A DNA stretch of 28,128 nt, taken from the IMG/VR virus record IMGVR_UViG_3300006037_000026, positions 1 through 28,128 of that record, one strand, 5' to 3'. The stretch is from a virus. The notes under the pieces were generated by a model. It searched no databases, was not told where the DNA came from, and saw nothing but the letters and a program-made list of their open reading frames with translations. This document shows positions 1 through 8,710 of the stretch, in pieces. Positions within the stretch are counted from its first letter, which is position 1; each line of letters opens with the position of its first letter. Position numbers and translations under genes: made by a program.

Positions 1-3000
1 CAGCAATGCAATACCCAAGTCATCGAGTTTGTTTTTCTTTTCGAGTGCAGCTGCAGCAGCAGCTGCTGCGTCAGTAAGTTTCCAAATTTCTTCTTGGATT
101 GCCTTAGCTTCTGGCCCAAACTTTTCAAGTTCCGCAAGTTCTTTGGCTCTCTCCAGCGCAACCGCTTCAGTTTCCTTGCCTTGTGCACGTAGCAGCAGGA
201 TGTTCAGATCGTTGACCTTAGCAAGTTTATCGGCAGCAGATACTACAGCGTCTGTTGCGCCCTCAGCAGCAGGCACAATACCTGCAAAGGCACCAGATAG
301 ACCCAGCAGCACTGCAAGCGTCTCTGCTCCATCCTTGCCCATTGCAGCATACTGCTCCACCAGTTTGCGGTACTCATCGCGGCTAGTGGGGAGGCTGATA
401 TTGTACTTAGCAAGTGCTTCCGTAACATCCCGGGTAGCGTTTGCCGCCTTCTCGCTGTCGGAATAGAAGTTATCGTAGTAGGTGGAGGAAACTGTAGCAA
501 GGTTTGCTACGCCTCCGGTTGCACGGATCAAAGCGGAAGCCGCCTCATCCGAGTAGTTTGCAAATCCCTTGATGTTTTTGGTCAGGGTGTCTAGAACAGT
601 CTTAGTGGCGTTGATCGTGTCAACTGCGGTACCAAGTGCATCCAGAGAAGGAGCATCGCCAAGTGCGGTCAGAATATCGTTAGCCCAGCCAGGGAGATTC
701 ATCTCTTTCAGGACTGCAGTAGCATCCTTAGCAAGTGCTGCCAAGTATTCTTTCTGGCCTGCTTCACCGTCAGCGAACACCTTCGGTGCCCACTTGCTGG
801 AGCGGCTATCGTTCCAGTTTACGAGTACCTTCTCCATGTTCTTGATGAGCAGGCCGCCCCAAGCACCGTCTTTACTGGAGTCATCAGCAAAACCAGTAGC
901 CACCGTGTAGCCACCCTTGCCGCCAAAGGTTTTAGAAACACTATCAAAAATGTTTACAAGTGTCTTGCTCACACTTGTCACTAGGTTTGAAGCTCCCTCG
1001 TTGTAATCTACTCCGCCAAAGCCCATACCAAAGTCACCATGCTTCTGGCTAGTCTTTAGTCCAGCTGCAGTGCTGTATTCGGCAAGTTGACCTACGTGGG
1101 GTGTACCGCTGGTGTCGAACTTTTTGACAAGTCCATACACCGCAAACGAAGCTAGCGCCCAGGGTCCAAGGGTTGCAGCAAGGTTTCCCAGGGTTGCTCC
1201 GATACCCGCAGCAGCCGATGCCGTAGCAGCAGCGGCACCGCCAGCAGCAGCAGCTGCTGATGCGGCAGCAGCAGCCGACGCAGAACCAAGACCAAGCGCA
1301 GAAGCGATAGCTGCATTTCCAGCCACACCGCCGAAAAGCGCACTTACGCCACTACCAATCATTCCGGAAGCAGTAGACCCAAGGCCCCCGCCAGCAAACG
1401 CGCTAAAAATATCCTTGCCAGCACCTAGCAAACTTCCCAGGTTACTACCAGTACCGCCAGCACCTCCGGTCAGACTACTGATAGTCGCACTGATAAAGGC
1501 TTGCAGAGGCTTCGTCAGAAGCTCCTTACGCAGAATAGCTACGAACTTGGCACTACCAGCTTTACCGCCTTCAAAGATCGACGTTTCAAATGCGCTGCCA
1601 ATCTCAGTTGCAAAAGACTCGATCTGAGCCTTACGTGCGTTCTCAAAAGCAATCTGCGAACGATCTTCAATGGACTTGCCAGCCTTTTCCTTAGCAGACT
1701 CTTGGGCTTTCTTCATCGCTTCAGTAATTCTGAGCAGAGAGTCGTAAGATTTAGTGGCGGCAGAATCTCCAGCAGCAAGTGCTGTGATGTTGGTTTGCAT
1801 GAAGTCCAAGGCTGCAGACTCAGCAGTCTTGTACGCAATATCCATGTCAGCAAGTTTTGCATTGAACTTCTCAGTTTCAATGGTTGCAGTTTCCGCTGCG
1901 GCTTTATTAGCCACATCCAGACTTAGAACAGACGTGTTGATGTTCTTGTACTGGTCCGCAGTTTGCTGCAGTGCTTTCAACTTGCTGATTTCGTCAGCGT
2001 CTTTCTTCCAGTACTCGCGTTCAGCGTCTGTCAGCTTCTTGATCTGACCTTCAGCCTTATACATGGCAACTTCCATGCGCATGTAGCTATCGACAGCGAT
2101 CTTCGCTTTGTCGGAACTGGCCCCATCCAAGAAGGTCTGCTGGGCGTCATCAAGGTTTAGCAGTTCTTGCTGCAGGGACCTAAGCTGATCACCCATCTTG
2201 GACTTTTCAGCTACACTGAGCGCTGCTTCAATCTCTTTGCGGCGCTTGTCATACGCTTTTGCGCGCTTAGCGGTTGCTGATTCAATGGCCGCAAGCGTCT
2301 CGGATTCATGCTGCTTGGTGTTCTTAAACAACTCAGCTTGATACTGGCCTTCCGAGATAAGTCCTGCACTGTGACGTGCATCCAGGATAGTTTGACTAGC
2401 TTCGTTATTGGCACGCAGCAGGTCTTGCTCTTGCTTCAGCCCAGTTTCTATGATTTTGATTGCTTGGTCTTTAGTGAGACGCAGGCCCTCAACATAAGTC
2501 TTACCGAATGCGCGACCAGCACCACCACCGAACTCTTGTTCTTGGTAAGCTGCGCCAGACGCTGAGTAAATAGCCTTGATTGCTGCGGCAGACTCAGCCG
2601 CAGCAACTGCAGCATCTTTATGGTTCAAGGCATTTTGAACGGAAGTTTGATGTTGCAGTTGCTCAGTTGCGCGTCCTACCTTAGCTATGTTCTCGCCCTC
2701 TTCTCGACGCAGGCCGTTACGCTGGGCATACAGTGCATTCAGTTTCTGCTCAACTGCAAGCTTTGCGGCTGAACTATTCTTGCCCATAGCCTCATCAGCC
2801 GCTTGCATTCTAGCCAGCAAAGCTTCATTCTTGGCAATCTCATCGGCGACTCCTTTGAGTCGTGGTGCAACTTCTCCAGCTGCACCCTGCGCTGCCTTTT
2901 CGCGGTCCAGAGCAAGTTGGGCCTCTGTCAGCGTCAGCCCGTCGATGCGCTTGTCATTCAAAGCCTTGATCTTGTCAGTCTCTGCTTGCAGACTAGCTAC

Positions 3001-5493
3001 AACTTTACCTTCGCGCAGGGTTGCTGCTGCGGCATCGGTGTCAGATGCTTTCTTGGTAAAGAAGTCGTATGCAATCCAAGCGGCAGTTCCTGCAGCAATG
3101 GCAATGTTCAGGTAGCCGTTGGCAGTCATCAACTTAGACATTGTGCCAATTTTGCCAGCAGAAGTCGCAGTACCAGCAGCTTCAGCAGCAGCGTTCTTAG
3201 CTTTAGCCGCTGTATTGGCTTCCAGAATTACAGTATTAGCTGTAATCAGTCCAGTTTGTTGCGTCCAGATGCCAATGCTACTGCGCATAAACTTGTCATG
3301 CAGGGCAAAAGTTGTCGTCAGTGCTGCCATGCCTACTTTGGCAGTAAGATAGATACCTCCAGCCCAAGCAATCAGCTTGCCGTGCTCCATCACAGTCTCA
3401 CCCAGCGAGGCAATGCCCCGAGTCAAGGTGGTCAGTGCAGAAACAAACTCTGGCGATGCAAAAGCACGCTGCATCAGATCAAAGATGATACGCAGTTGAG
3501 GCTCAACCTGCTCAAATGCCTCGAACATAGACGATTGCAGTGTAGCCCCAACCTTCTTGAACTCACTAGATGCAGTGGTTCCCATTTTCGCAGCAGCAAT
3601 TGCAGCATCACCAGCGGCACTCTCTACATTGCGAATACGTTCAGCAAGTGCGTTATTCGTTTCACTCCATTCCAGCAAGTTTCCGTTTACGTCCTTGATT
3701 TGCTTCTTGTACTCAACAATCAGAGCAACAGCATCTTTACCGCCTCGTTCAGAGAACACGGTAGCAAGCCAGTTCTTGCCGCCAACTGGTGTCAGCGTGG
3801 ACATAGCATCGCTCAACTGCTTGACGTTCTCAATCAGAGGCTTGACTGCACCAGTAGAAGTATCACGGAACTCAATGTTCAATGCCTTCAAGGCGTTCAC
3901 AACTTTAGGTGTACGACCAGAAATGTCGGTGTAGAAGTTACGGATGGAAGTACCGGCCGCAGAACCTTGAATACCCAGCTGAGCCAACACTTCAACCTGC
4001 ACTGCCACGTCAGTCAGAGAAGCGCCGAACTGTTCACCAGCAACCGATGCAGTTTTCAAAGCTTCACCGAACGATTCAACACTTGCCTTCGAGTCAGCTG
4101 CTGCACGAACCACAATGTCAGACGCCTGCCCAAAGCCTGCAGCACCCATACCGAAAGCTGTAGTCACAGACACCAAAGTCTCAGCAGCAGTCTTCAGATC
4201 AGTCGTACCAGCCACACTGAAGTTCAACACATCTTGAGTAACCGCCAACACTTCGTTTGCTTTCAGGCCAGCAAGTGTCAGCACTTGCATAGCCTCAGCA
4301 ATTTCGCGTGGACCGAATGGGCCAGTCTGACCCAGACGGATCAGTTCGTCGGACAGCAGCTTAACCTCAGAGGCAGTAGCCCCGCCAAGGGAGCCGATGA
4401 TTTCGAGCGTATGGGCCACTTCCATGCCCGTCTTGACGGTCTGCATGAAGCTGTTGGAGATGGCCGCGCCTGCAAACAGGGGAAGCAAGTTGCCCCACGT
4501 CAGCCAGAGCAAGTTGAAGCCCGAGGCAAGTCCTCGCATGGCCGAGTGCGCATCGTTGCCGTCGATGGCCAGTCTCTTCAGCTTGGTCGAAGCATCGTCA
4601 AGGTTTTTGAGTTCTCGGGGCTCAACAGTCTTGAACGTACTCAGGCTACTATAGCTGCCTACAGGATTAGCAGTCGCTACGCCGACAGAACGGCGAATAC
4701 GTTCACTCTCTGTTTTCTGTGCAGCAATAATTTCGTCTGCTTCTTTTCGCAATTCCGCCTTCACTCTGGCAATGTTGCCTTTGCCTCGTGCAAGTGAGTC
4801 TGCGTAAATGCCCGCAAGTGAACTACTGGTTGCCGCAGAGCGTGCTTCCATAGCTTTCAGTCCAGCTTGGAGTGCGGCTTCCTCTTCCTTAGTCGCGGCC
4901 AGCATCGCCTTGTAAGTCAGGTTGCCGCTCTTCTTCCAGTTGTCTAGCAACTTCTTGTGATACGGCGACAGTGCGGCACCAGACTCTTCAAGATCAAACA
5001 AGGCGCCCATACCTGCAGATTTGATCTTGGCATTAGGTTGCTGAGCAACCATTTCTTGATACAGCTTCGTCGCCTCTGCCTTGGCTGCTGCAGAGATATT
5101 ACGGAATTTCTTCTTCAGCGTGACTTCAGCAGTGTCCATGCTGGTACTCACACCTTGCTCAAAACCTTGCCCCAAGCCAATACCAGAAGTCTTGATCTGA
5201 GCACCCAGCACAGTCATCTCAGTCTTGATGATAGACGCAAGGTCTCCAATCGCTTGAGTGAAACCAGCCTTCAAGCTGTTCGCAGCCGTGTTCAGGCCCT
5301 TGACAGAATTTTTCAATTCTTCAAGTACCGAGCCGGAGCCCTTCATCCCCACAAGTATTTTTCTCAGCTCTTGGAGTGCTTTACCCGAGCCCTTGCCTGC
5401 TTCCAGTGTGGACTGTAGTCCGCTCAACATTCTTGTTGCGCGTTCTCCGTCTTCAGTGCCCGGAAATGAGAAAGAGAAAGTTAGATCGGCCAT
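1..5493 (-). CDS. Tail tape measure protein (TP901-like), 3' end beyond window
   Basis: An unbroken minus-strand frame of 1831 codons runs off the left edge. The tape measure protein sets siphovirus tail length and is carried inside the tail tube. The start is the ATG at 5493 (MADLTFSFSF), preceded by GGGGA seven bases upstream. A TP901-type core lies at about residues 325-600 (KTGMEVAHTLEIIGSLGG, LIRLGQTGPFGPREIAEAM). Hydrophobic segments follow near 701-724 and 781-811, then a long charged helical, coiled-coil-like stretch to about 1300, then a very Ala/Gly-rich segment at about 1338-1455 (poly-Ala from GCA/GCT runs), typical of membrane-active parts of tape measures. Its place directly after the frameshifted chaperone genes is canonical. 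The plus-strand open frames across it are shadows. The C-terminus, where a lytic domain could lie, is not visible. Confidence 0.95.
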   Translation of the reverse strand, partial: MADLTFSFSFPGTEDGERATRMLSGLQSTLEAGKGSGKALQELRKILVGMKGSGSVLEELKNSVKGLNTAANSLKAGFTQAIGDLASIIKTEMTVLGAQIKTSGIGLGQGFEQGVSTSMDTAEVTLKKKFRNISAAAKAEATKLYQEMVAQQPNAKIKSAGMGALFDLEESGAALSPYHKKLLDNWKKSGNLTYKAMLAATKEEEAALQAGLKAMEARSAATSSSLAGIYADSLARGKGNIARVKAELRKEADEIIAAQKTESERIRRSVGVATANPVGSYSSLSTFKTVEPRELKNLDDASTKLKRLAIDGNDAHSAMRGLASGFNLLWLTWGNLLPLFAGAAISNSFMQTVKTGMEVAHTLEIIGSLGGATASEVKLLSDELIRLGQTGPFGPREIAEAMQVLTLAGLKANEVLAVTQDVLNFSVAGTTDLKTAAETLVSVTTAFGMGAAGFGQASDIVVRAAADSKASVESFGEALKTASVAGEQFGASLTDVAVQVEVLAQLGIQGSAAGTSIRNFYTDISGRTPKVVNALKALNIEFRDTSTGAVKPLIENVKQLSDAMSTLTPVGGKNWLATVFSERGGKDAVALIVEYKKQIKDVNGNLLEWSETNNALAERIRNVESAAGDAAIAAAKMGTTASSEFKKVGATLQSSMFEAFEQVEPQLRIIFDLMQRAFASPEFVSALTTLTRGIASLGETVMEHGKLIAWAGGIYLTAKVGMAALTTTFALHDKFMRSSIGIWTQQTGLITANTVILEANTAAKAKNAAAEAAGTATSAGKIGTMSKLMTANGYLNIAIAAGTAAWIAYDFFTKKASDTDAAAATLREGKVVASLQAETDKIKALNDKRIDGLTLTEAQLALDREKAAQGAAGEVAPRLKGVADEIAKNEALLARMQAADEAMGKNSSAAKLAVEQKLNALYAQRNGLRREEGENIAKVGRATEQLQHQTSVQNALNHKDAAVAAAESAAAIKAIYSASGAAYQEQEFGGGAGRAFGKTYVEGLRLTKDQAIKIIETGLKQEQDLLRANNEASQTILDARHSAGLISEGQYQAELFKNTKQHESETLAAIESATAKRAKAYDKRRKEIEAALSVAEKSKMGDQLRSLQQELLNLDDAQQTFLDGASSDKAKIAVDSYMRMEVAMYKAEGQIKKLTDAEREYWKKDADEISKLKALQQTADQYKNINTSVLSLDVANKAAAETATIETEKFNAKLADMDIAYKTAESAALDFMQTNITALAAGDSAATKSYDSLLRITEAMKKAQESAKEKAGKSIEDRSQIAFENARKAQIESFATEIGSAFETSIFEGGKAGSAKFVAILRKELLTKPLQAFISATISSLTGGAGGTGSNLGSLLGAGKDIFSAFAGGGLGSTASGMIGSGVSALFGGVAGNAAIASALGLGSASAAAAASAAAAAGGAAAATASAAAGIGATLGNLAATLGPWALASFAVYGLVKKFDTSGTPHVGQLAEYSTAAGLKTSQKHGDFGMGFGGVDYNEGASNLVTSVSKTLVNIFDSVSKTFGGKGGYTVATGFADDSSKDGAWGGLLIKNMEKVLVNWNDSRSSKWAPKVFADGEAGQKEYLAALAKDATAVLKEMNLPGWANDILTALGDAPSLDALGTAVDTINATKTVLDTLTKNIKGFANYSDEAASALIRATGGVANLATVSSTYYDNFYSDSEKAANATRDVTEALAKYNISLPTSRDEYRKLVEQYAAMGKDGAETLAVLLGLSGAFAGIVPAAEGATDAVVSAADKLAKVNDLNILLLRAQGKETEAVALERAKELAELEKFGPEAKAIQEEIWKLTDAAAAAAAALEKKNKLDDLGIALL

Positions 5494-5495
5494 TA

Positions 5496-5520
5496 AAAAT
5501 CCCCGCGTTGCGGGGATTTT
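5496..5520 (-). terminator. Hairpin terminator/attenuator overlapping the tape-measure RBS
   Basis: A perfect 11-bp stem (AAAATCCCCGC / GCGGGGATTTT) with a 3-nt loop. On the minus strand it ends in a run of five T. It touches the stop codon of the chaperone fusion (5519-5521), and its 3' arm contains GGGGA, the only Shine-Dalgarno-like sequence for the tape measure ATG at 5493. The hairpin could therefore both terminate upstream transcripts and mask the tape-measure RBS. Confidence 0.8.
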
Positions 5521-6306
5521 ACCTTTTCTGGCGCTTTCTAGGGGCGACAGTAGTCTTAGTCTCAGGCTTTACTGCTGTCTTCTTACGCTTAGCTGTAACA
5601 GCATCAAGCCAAGCTCGGTCCAGTGTAACCATGTAATCCCGGAAACCTTGGAAATCGAGTTGGATGAAGCTGTTCCAGAATATCCGAATCTCAGCAGTAG
5701 TCAGAGGTAGCGGGCCAGAGTCTACATATCTCCTATCCCGTGACAACTCCATGAACTGACTGTAGTACCAATACTGCACATCAGTGAGTACTGGTCTAAT
5801 CTGAAGAGCCGGAGGTGTGATCCCCGACTCTTCTTGAAACTTCAACAGTTGGGGTACTTGCTCGGCCCACTCAGTAGACCAAGCTAAGTACTCTGTTAGT
5901 TTTTTTCGTCAGCTTCTTCCTGCACTGCTTTGTAAGCCTTCTCATCTTCAGCCTGCTTCGTGACCCATTCACGGAACAGTTTCAGAGCAAGCAGCTTCTT
6001 CGCATTGGCCACACTGTATTCCGACAGGTCTTCACCTTGGAATACCAGTTTACCCTTCCAGCCCAGCAGCACAGTGCTGGCCAGAACGTCCACAAAAATT
6101 TCTTCACTCTTGGCTTCACCAACATCACCACCTTGGTCGATCACTCGCTGGTTCTTCTTCACCAGAAACGCAATCTTCTTTCGGTAGTTGGCGTTGCCAG
6201 AACGGGCAACCAGAAACTCCACACCATCACGGTAAGGAACCCACACACCGTCTTTCTCGGTTTCAGGGTTAATAGCAAAATCAGCAAAAAGGTCAACAGC
6301 ACTCAT
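5519..6306 (-). CDS. Tail assembly chaperone fusion (G-T type) made by -1 frameshifting
   Basis: The second chaperone frame (ending at TAA 5519-5521) has no convincing start of its own; its first possible initiator is a TTG at 5845 with no RBS. It is joined in frame to the upstream chaperone by a -1 slip at A AAA AAC (5899-5905). Reading resumes at the C of that heptamer (5899) and stays open to 5522. The predicted fusion is 262 residues: 136 from frame 0 and 126 from frame -1, with a basic C-terminal tail (KRKKTAVKPETK...RKRQKR). In lambda and many siphoviruses the equivalent G-T protein binds the tape measure while the tail tube assembles around it. The position between tail tube and tape measure genes fits exactly. 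The slip is inferred from sequence. Confidence 0.88.
5854..5905 (-). promoter_or_regulatory. Programmed -1 frameshift signal: slippery heptamer plus hairpin
   Basis: The heptamer A AAA AAC occupies 5905-5899 in the frame required for -1 slippage. Seven bases downstream a stem forms between 5891-5879 and 5865-5854: 12 pairs including one G-U, one bulged A, and a 13-nt loop. The end of the loop (AGTGGG) could pair with CCC-A-ACT just 3' of the stem to give an H-type pseudoknot. Heptamer, spacer and stem all match known stimulators. Confidence 0.85.
5896..6306 (-). CDS. Tail assembly chaperone, short frame-0 product (G type)
   Basis: A 136-residue acidic protein (MSAVDLFADFAINPE...) that ends just after the slippery sequence (GAA AAA AAC TAA). 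The start chosen is ATG 6306, because GGAG lies six bases upstream; a GTG at 6327 would add seven residues without that RBS. It is the unshifted partner of the tail chaperone pair, expected in excess over the fusion and absent from mature virions. The identification rests mainly on gene order and the frameshift architecture, since these proteins diverge quickly. A strong hairpin terminator separates it from the tail tube gene, and a putative promoter (-10 at 6342-6347) lies in its leader. Confidence 0.88.
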   Translation of the reverse strand: MSAVDLFADFAINPETEKDGVWVPYRDGVEFLVARSGNANYRKKIAFLVKKNQRVIDQGGDVGEAKSEEIFVDVLASTVLLGWKGKLVFQGEDLSEYSVANAKKLLALKLFREWVTKQAEDEKAYKAVQEEADEKN

Positions 6307-6341
6307 TATTTTCTCCAGTAGGTCCACGATTAGACCCGCAG

Positions 6342-6371
6342 ATTATAGCAGGACATTCGTGTTGCACAACA
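6342..6371 (-). promoter_or_regulatory. Putative late promoter for tail chaperone unit
   Basis: On the minus strand a perfect TATAAT (6347-6342) lies 35 bases before ATG 6306, with a weak TGTTGT -35 at an 18-bp spacing. The -10 context TCCTGCTAYAATC is shared with the promoter upstream of the terminase genes (19424-19436). It lies directly downstream of a terminator, as expected for a new transcription unit. Confidence 0.5.
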
Positions 6372-6399
6372 AAAAGCTCCCTAGGCTAACCTAGGGAGC
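6371..6399 (-). terminator. Intrinsic terminator after the tail tube gene
   Basis: A perfect 10-bp stem (GCTCCCTAGG / CCTAGGGAGC) with a 4-nt loop. On the minus strand it is followed by five T (6375-6371). It lies about 40 bases after the tail tube stop codon and should terminate that highly expressed transcript. Confidence 0.85.
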
Positions 6400-6437
6400 A
6401 TAAAGATTGGCGTCAGCCAACCACCCACAGGAGAACT

Positions 6438-7661
6438 TTATGGCGTAACAGCGGCTCCGATACGGTCAATGAACATGACCTTGCGCAGCGCAGGCACCAC
6501 ATTACCCAAGTCCAGGAGGGCCGTCAGGCTGATCTGGGCCATCAGATCGGCGTCCTTACCCCCGGCATTCACAGTGTACGTAGACACGTTAGCAGCAGGG
6601 AAGGTGAACACATAACCGTTGCCATCCACGTCAAAAGCCGTGAAAGCAATTTCAATGTTCTCGTTTTCCAAGAACTCACTGTAGAAAGTGGCACCAGCAG
6701 CGAAGTAAACTTCAATGTCAATGGTGGCAGCAATGGTACCAGAACCGATACCAACGGCACCCAGAGAACAGATAGCGTTCTGTGCACGCAGAGCATTGTC
6801 GTAGGACAGGGCAATGGAGTTGATGAACGTACCAGTCAGGGGTGCACCCTTAGCCCACAATGCGCAAGTAGTGCCACTGACACCAGACATGATCTGGTAA
6901 GCTTTAGAAGCTTGCGGAGTACCGGGCAGCATGGTTGCGTCATCTTGCTCTGCGTCTTGACCCATGAAGGTGAATTCAAGCGTAGACAACGAACCCGAGG
7001 CAATGTTCAGCGACATGGAGCTGGCAGTCATACCTGTAAACAGGAAGTACTCACCAACATCAGCGGCTTCACGTTCAAACGAGAAGCTCGGCTGAGTCAC
7101 GCCATTCGACAAACGGGAAGCCTTGACCACAGTAGCCGCAAACGGGCCACCAACGATAGCAGGAGTACCGGGGTCCAGCGTGATGATTGTGGTAGTAGGG
7201 GCCACAGTTTTGCTGACTCGGAACAGTTTATTGTCATTGGCTGAACCAGTACCACCTACGGTGAACCACTGACCAGGCTGCAGGGCTGTAAAGATACTTG
7301 TTCCAGTAGTAGCTACAGACGCAGTGATCGCAGTTGCAGTAAACGTGCCAGAGAAAACCACACCAACACCATTCGTACCAAACGGCACATAAGCTGATTG
7401 CAGGGTGGCTTCAATCAGAGGATCGTACTCAGCGTACTGCATCTCACCCTGCACACCGCCGCTAGCTTCGGCAGAGGTAGCAATCATGCTGGTTACAGCA
7501 CGGTAAGCATTGATTTCAGCAGACGATTCTTTGCTAAGGGTGAAGTTCAGAGACTCACCAGTGATGCGTAAATCCTTGGGGTTGCCTGCCACAGGAGTCT
7601 CACCAAAGACGGTTTCTTTGATGTAACGTACCTGTACGCGGGAGGTTGATGCGAGTGCCAT
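6438..7661 (-). CDS. Major tail (tube) protein
   Basis: A 407-residue protein beginning MALASTSRVQVRYIKETVFG, rich in beta-forming residues (T, V, G, S). The N-terminal pattern (early KETVFGETP, then RITGESLNF) is typical of siphovirus tail tube subunits, which stack as hexamers around the tape measure. An Ala/Thr/Gly-rich middle section (about residues 100-180) may be an added surface domain. The start ATG 7661 has GGAG eight bases upstream. The gene is bounded by its own putative promoter (-10 at 7689-7694) and by a strong terminator (6371-6399), in line with the high, separate expression of tube protein. Its position between tail terminator and tail chaperones is canonical. Confidence 0.85.
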   Translation of the reverse strand: MALASTSRVQVRYIKETVFGETPVAGNPKDLRITGESLNFTLSKESSAEINAYRAVTSMIATSAEASGGVQGEMQYAEYDPLIEATLQSAYVPFGTNGVGVVFSGTFTATAITASVATTGTSIFTALQPGQWFTVGGTGSANDNKLFRVSKTVAPTTTIITLDPGTPAIVGGPFAATVVKASRLSNGVTQPSFSFEREAADVGEYFLFTGMTASSMSLNIASGSLSTLEFTFMGQDAEQDDATMLPGTPQASKAYQIMSGVSGTTCALWAKGAPLTGTFINSIALSYDNALRAQNAICSLGAVGIGSGTIAATIDIEVYFAAGATFYSEFLENENIEIAFTAFDVDGNGYVFTFPAANVSTYTVNAGGKDADLMAQISLTALLDLGNVVPALRKVMFIDRIGAAVTP

Positions 7662-7688
7662 ATGGAATTCTCCAATTAAGATTCTTGC

Positions 7689-7694
7689 ATTATA
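7689..7694 (-). promoter_or_regulatory. Putative -10 box for the tail tube gene
   Basis: A perfect minus-strand TATAAT lies about 28 bases before ATG 7661 in the otherwise empty 91-base gap. No good -35 hexamer is visible at 16-18 bp, so an activator or another sigma factor may be needed. Confidence 0.4.
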
Positions 7695-7752
7695 CTGAGG
7701 CAGTAAAGTTTATCAGTTACAGAACCTCGAACTTGAGGCTACAGTAATAGAA

Positions 7753-8175
7753 TCATGGTAGTGAGTCGTACCAGAAGGGCACAAGTGCCGCCTGAGACAC
7801 CCACCCGTTCATGGTAGGCGATGACGAGAACCGGGCCGCATACGTCCGCAGGGGTGGCATGGTATCCGACATGTGGATGGCCCCATAGAAGTGGTCCAGC
7901 AGGTCGTTGGACTGCTTGGTGCCTCCGCCGTCCTTTGCCCGCACGGCCAGCACCAGCGTGCCCAGCACCCGGTGCCCCGGCGTCTTGGACAGGTCGATCT
8001 GGTAGCCATCCTGATACACGATCTTGACTTGCAGGAACGGGTGGCTCTGGGTAGCAAGATTTATCGTGTTGATGTTGTCGTACTCAACCTCAAGTGGGAA
8101 GGCAGTCCACGTGGATTTCAACGCTTCAATTCGTTGGTAAAGTGCGACTTTAGCTTGTTCTCTGGTAGTAGCCAT
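7753..8175 (-). CDS. Tail terminator / tail completion protein (DUF4128-like)
   Basis: A 140-residue protein (MATTREQAKVALYQRIEAL...). It shows the pattern of small tail-terminator proteins: an N-terminal helix, then short strands (FPLEVEYDN, HPFLQVKIVYQDGYQ, VLGTLVLAVRAKDG) and a C-terminal PFWYDSLP. In this family (gpU/DUF4128-like) such proteins cap the tail tube and join it to the head. It begins one base after the upstream gene's stop codon and precedes the tail tube gene, the usual position. The region is locally more GC-rich than its neighbours (cgg/ccg-rich between about 7800 and 8000), which may mark a mosaic exchange. The family call is from pattern and order, not a search. Confidence 0.7.
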   Translation of the reverse strand: MATTREQAKVALYQRIEALKSTWTAFPLEVEYDNINTINLATQSHPFLQVKIVYQDGYQIDLSKTPGHRVLGTLVLAVRAKDGGGTKQSNDLLDHFYGAIHMSDTMPPLRTYAARFSSSPTMNGWVSQAALVPFWYDSLP

Positions 8176-8176
8176 A

Positions 8177-8710
8177 TTATTCCGCCAATCCTCTCAGATA
8201 ACGAAGGTTGTTGTACTTCATGGAAGCGTAGCCAACCATAGCGACTGCACCGTAACTGGGTAGCAAGTTCTCAGGTCGAATTTCGTGCTGCGTTCCGTCC
8301 ATACCTTCTGGACCAATGTTGTTCTCTACGTCTTCGGCATAGGGTGCGTAATTGACAATCTTCACACTGGAGTTCCACTTAATGCTTGCGACTTTTGGAA
8401 GCTCACGAGCAAGTGTGCTCGCCACTGCCGGGTTGTCACCCATCTGGTGGGGATCGTAAAGTGGCTCCCATGCGTAGGGTGTCATGTATTCAGGTAAAGG
8501 TTTATAGCTTCCCTTTGGGCTTGAGGCATGCTCCACGTACCACTGACTAGCAAGGTTCCCACTCCACTGCGGGGAGTTGGTTACCAAGTCTGTCAGTACG
8601 TGCTTGACAATCCGACGCTTCGTATCTGCGATCTGGCCGTGGATAAGCAGCTTGTGTTTCTCAAGCTTTCTCATTGCTGCCTGCAGCCCCGTGAAGCCGA
8701 TTGACGCCAT
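8177..8710 (-). CDS. Head-tail joining / HK97 gp10- or gpZ-like tail completion protein
   Basis: A 177-residue protein from ATG 8710 (MASIGFTGLQAAMRKLEKHK), chosen because GGAG lies six bases upstream; a start at 8737 has no such site. The start overlaps the upstream stop codon as TAATG, suggesting translational coupling. A basic helical N-terminus is followed by SGNLASQWYVE and later VNYAPYAEDVENN, the arrangement seen in HK97 gp10-like and minor tail Z-like proteins (helix, SGNL turn, YAxYVE-like motif), which act at the head-tail interface. It sits between the connector and tail terminator genes, as those proteins do. Confidence 0.65.
   Translation of the reverse strand: MASIGFTGLQAAMRKLEKHKLLIHGQIADTKRRIVKHVLTDLVTNSPQWSGNLASQWYVEHASSPKGSYKPLPEYMTPYAWEPLYDPHQMGDNPAVASTLARELPKVASIKWNSSVKIVNYAPYAEDVENNIGPEGMDGTQHEIRPENLLPSYGAVAMVGYASMKYNNLRYLRGLAE

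Noticed and set aside
2803-4797. Plus-strand open frame of 664 codons
   Set aside because: It lies antisense within the tape measure gene, has no RBS and a Cys/Ser/His-rich composition typical of a shadow frame.
5519-5845. Independent gene starting at TTG 5845
   Set aside because: No RBS; the frame extends upstream to the -1 slippery site and is better read as the frameshift product.
7710-7745. Terminator after the tail terminator gene (CCTC / GAGG)
   Set aside because: Only a 4-bp stem and no T run.
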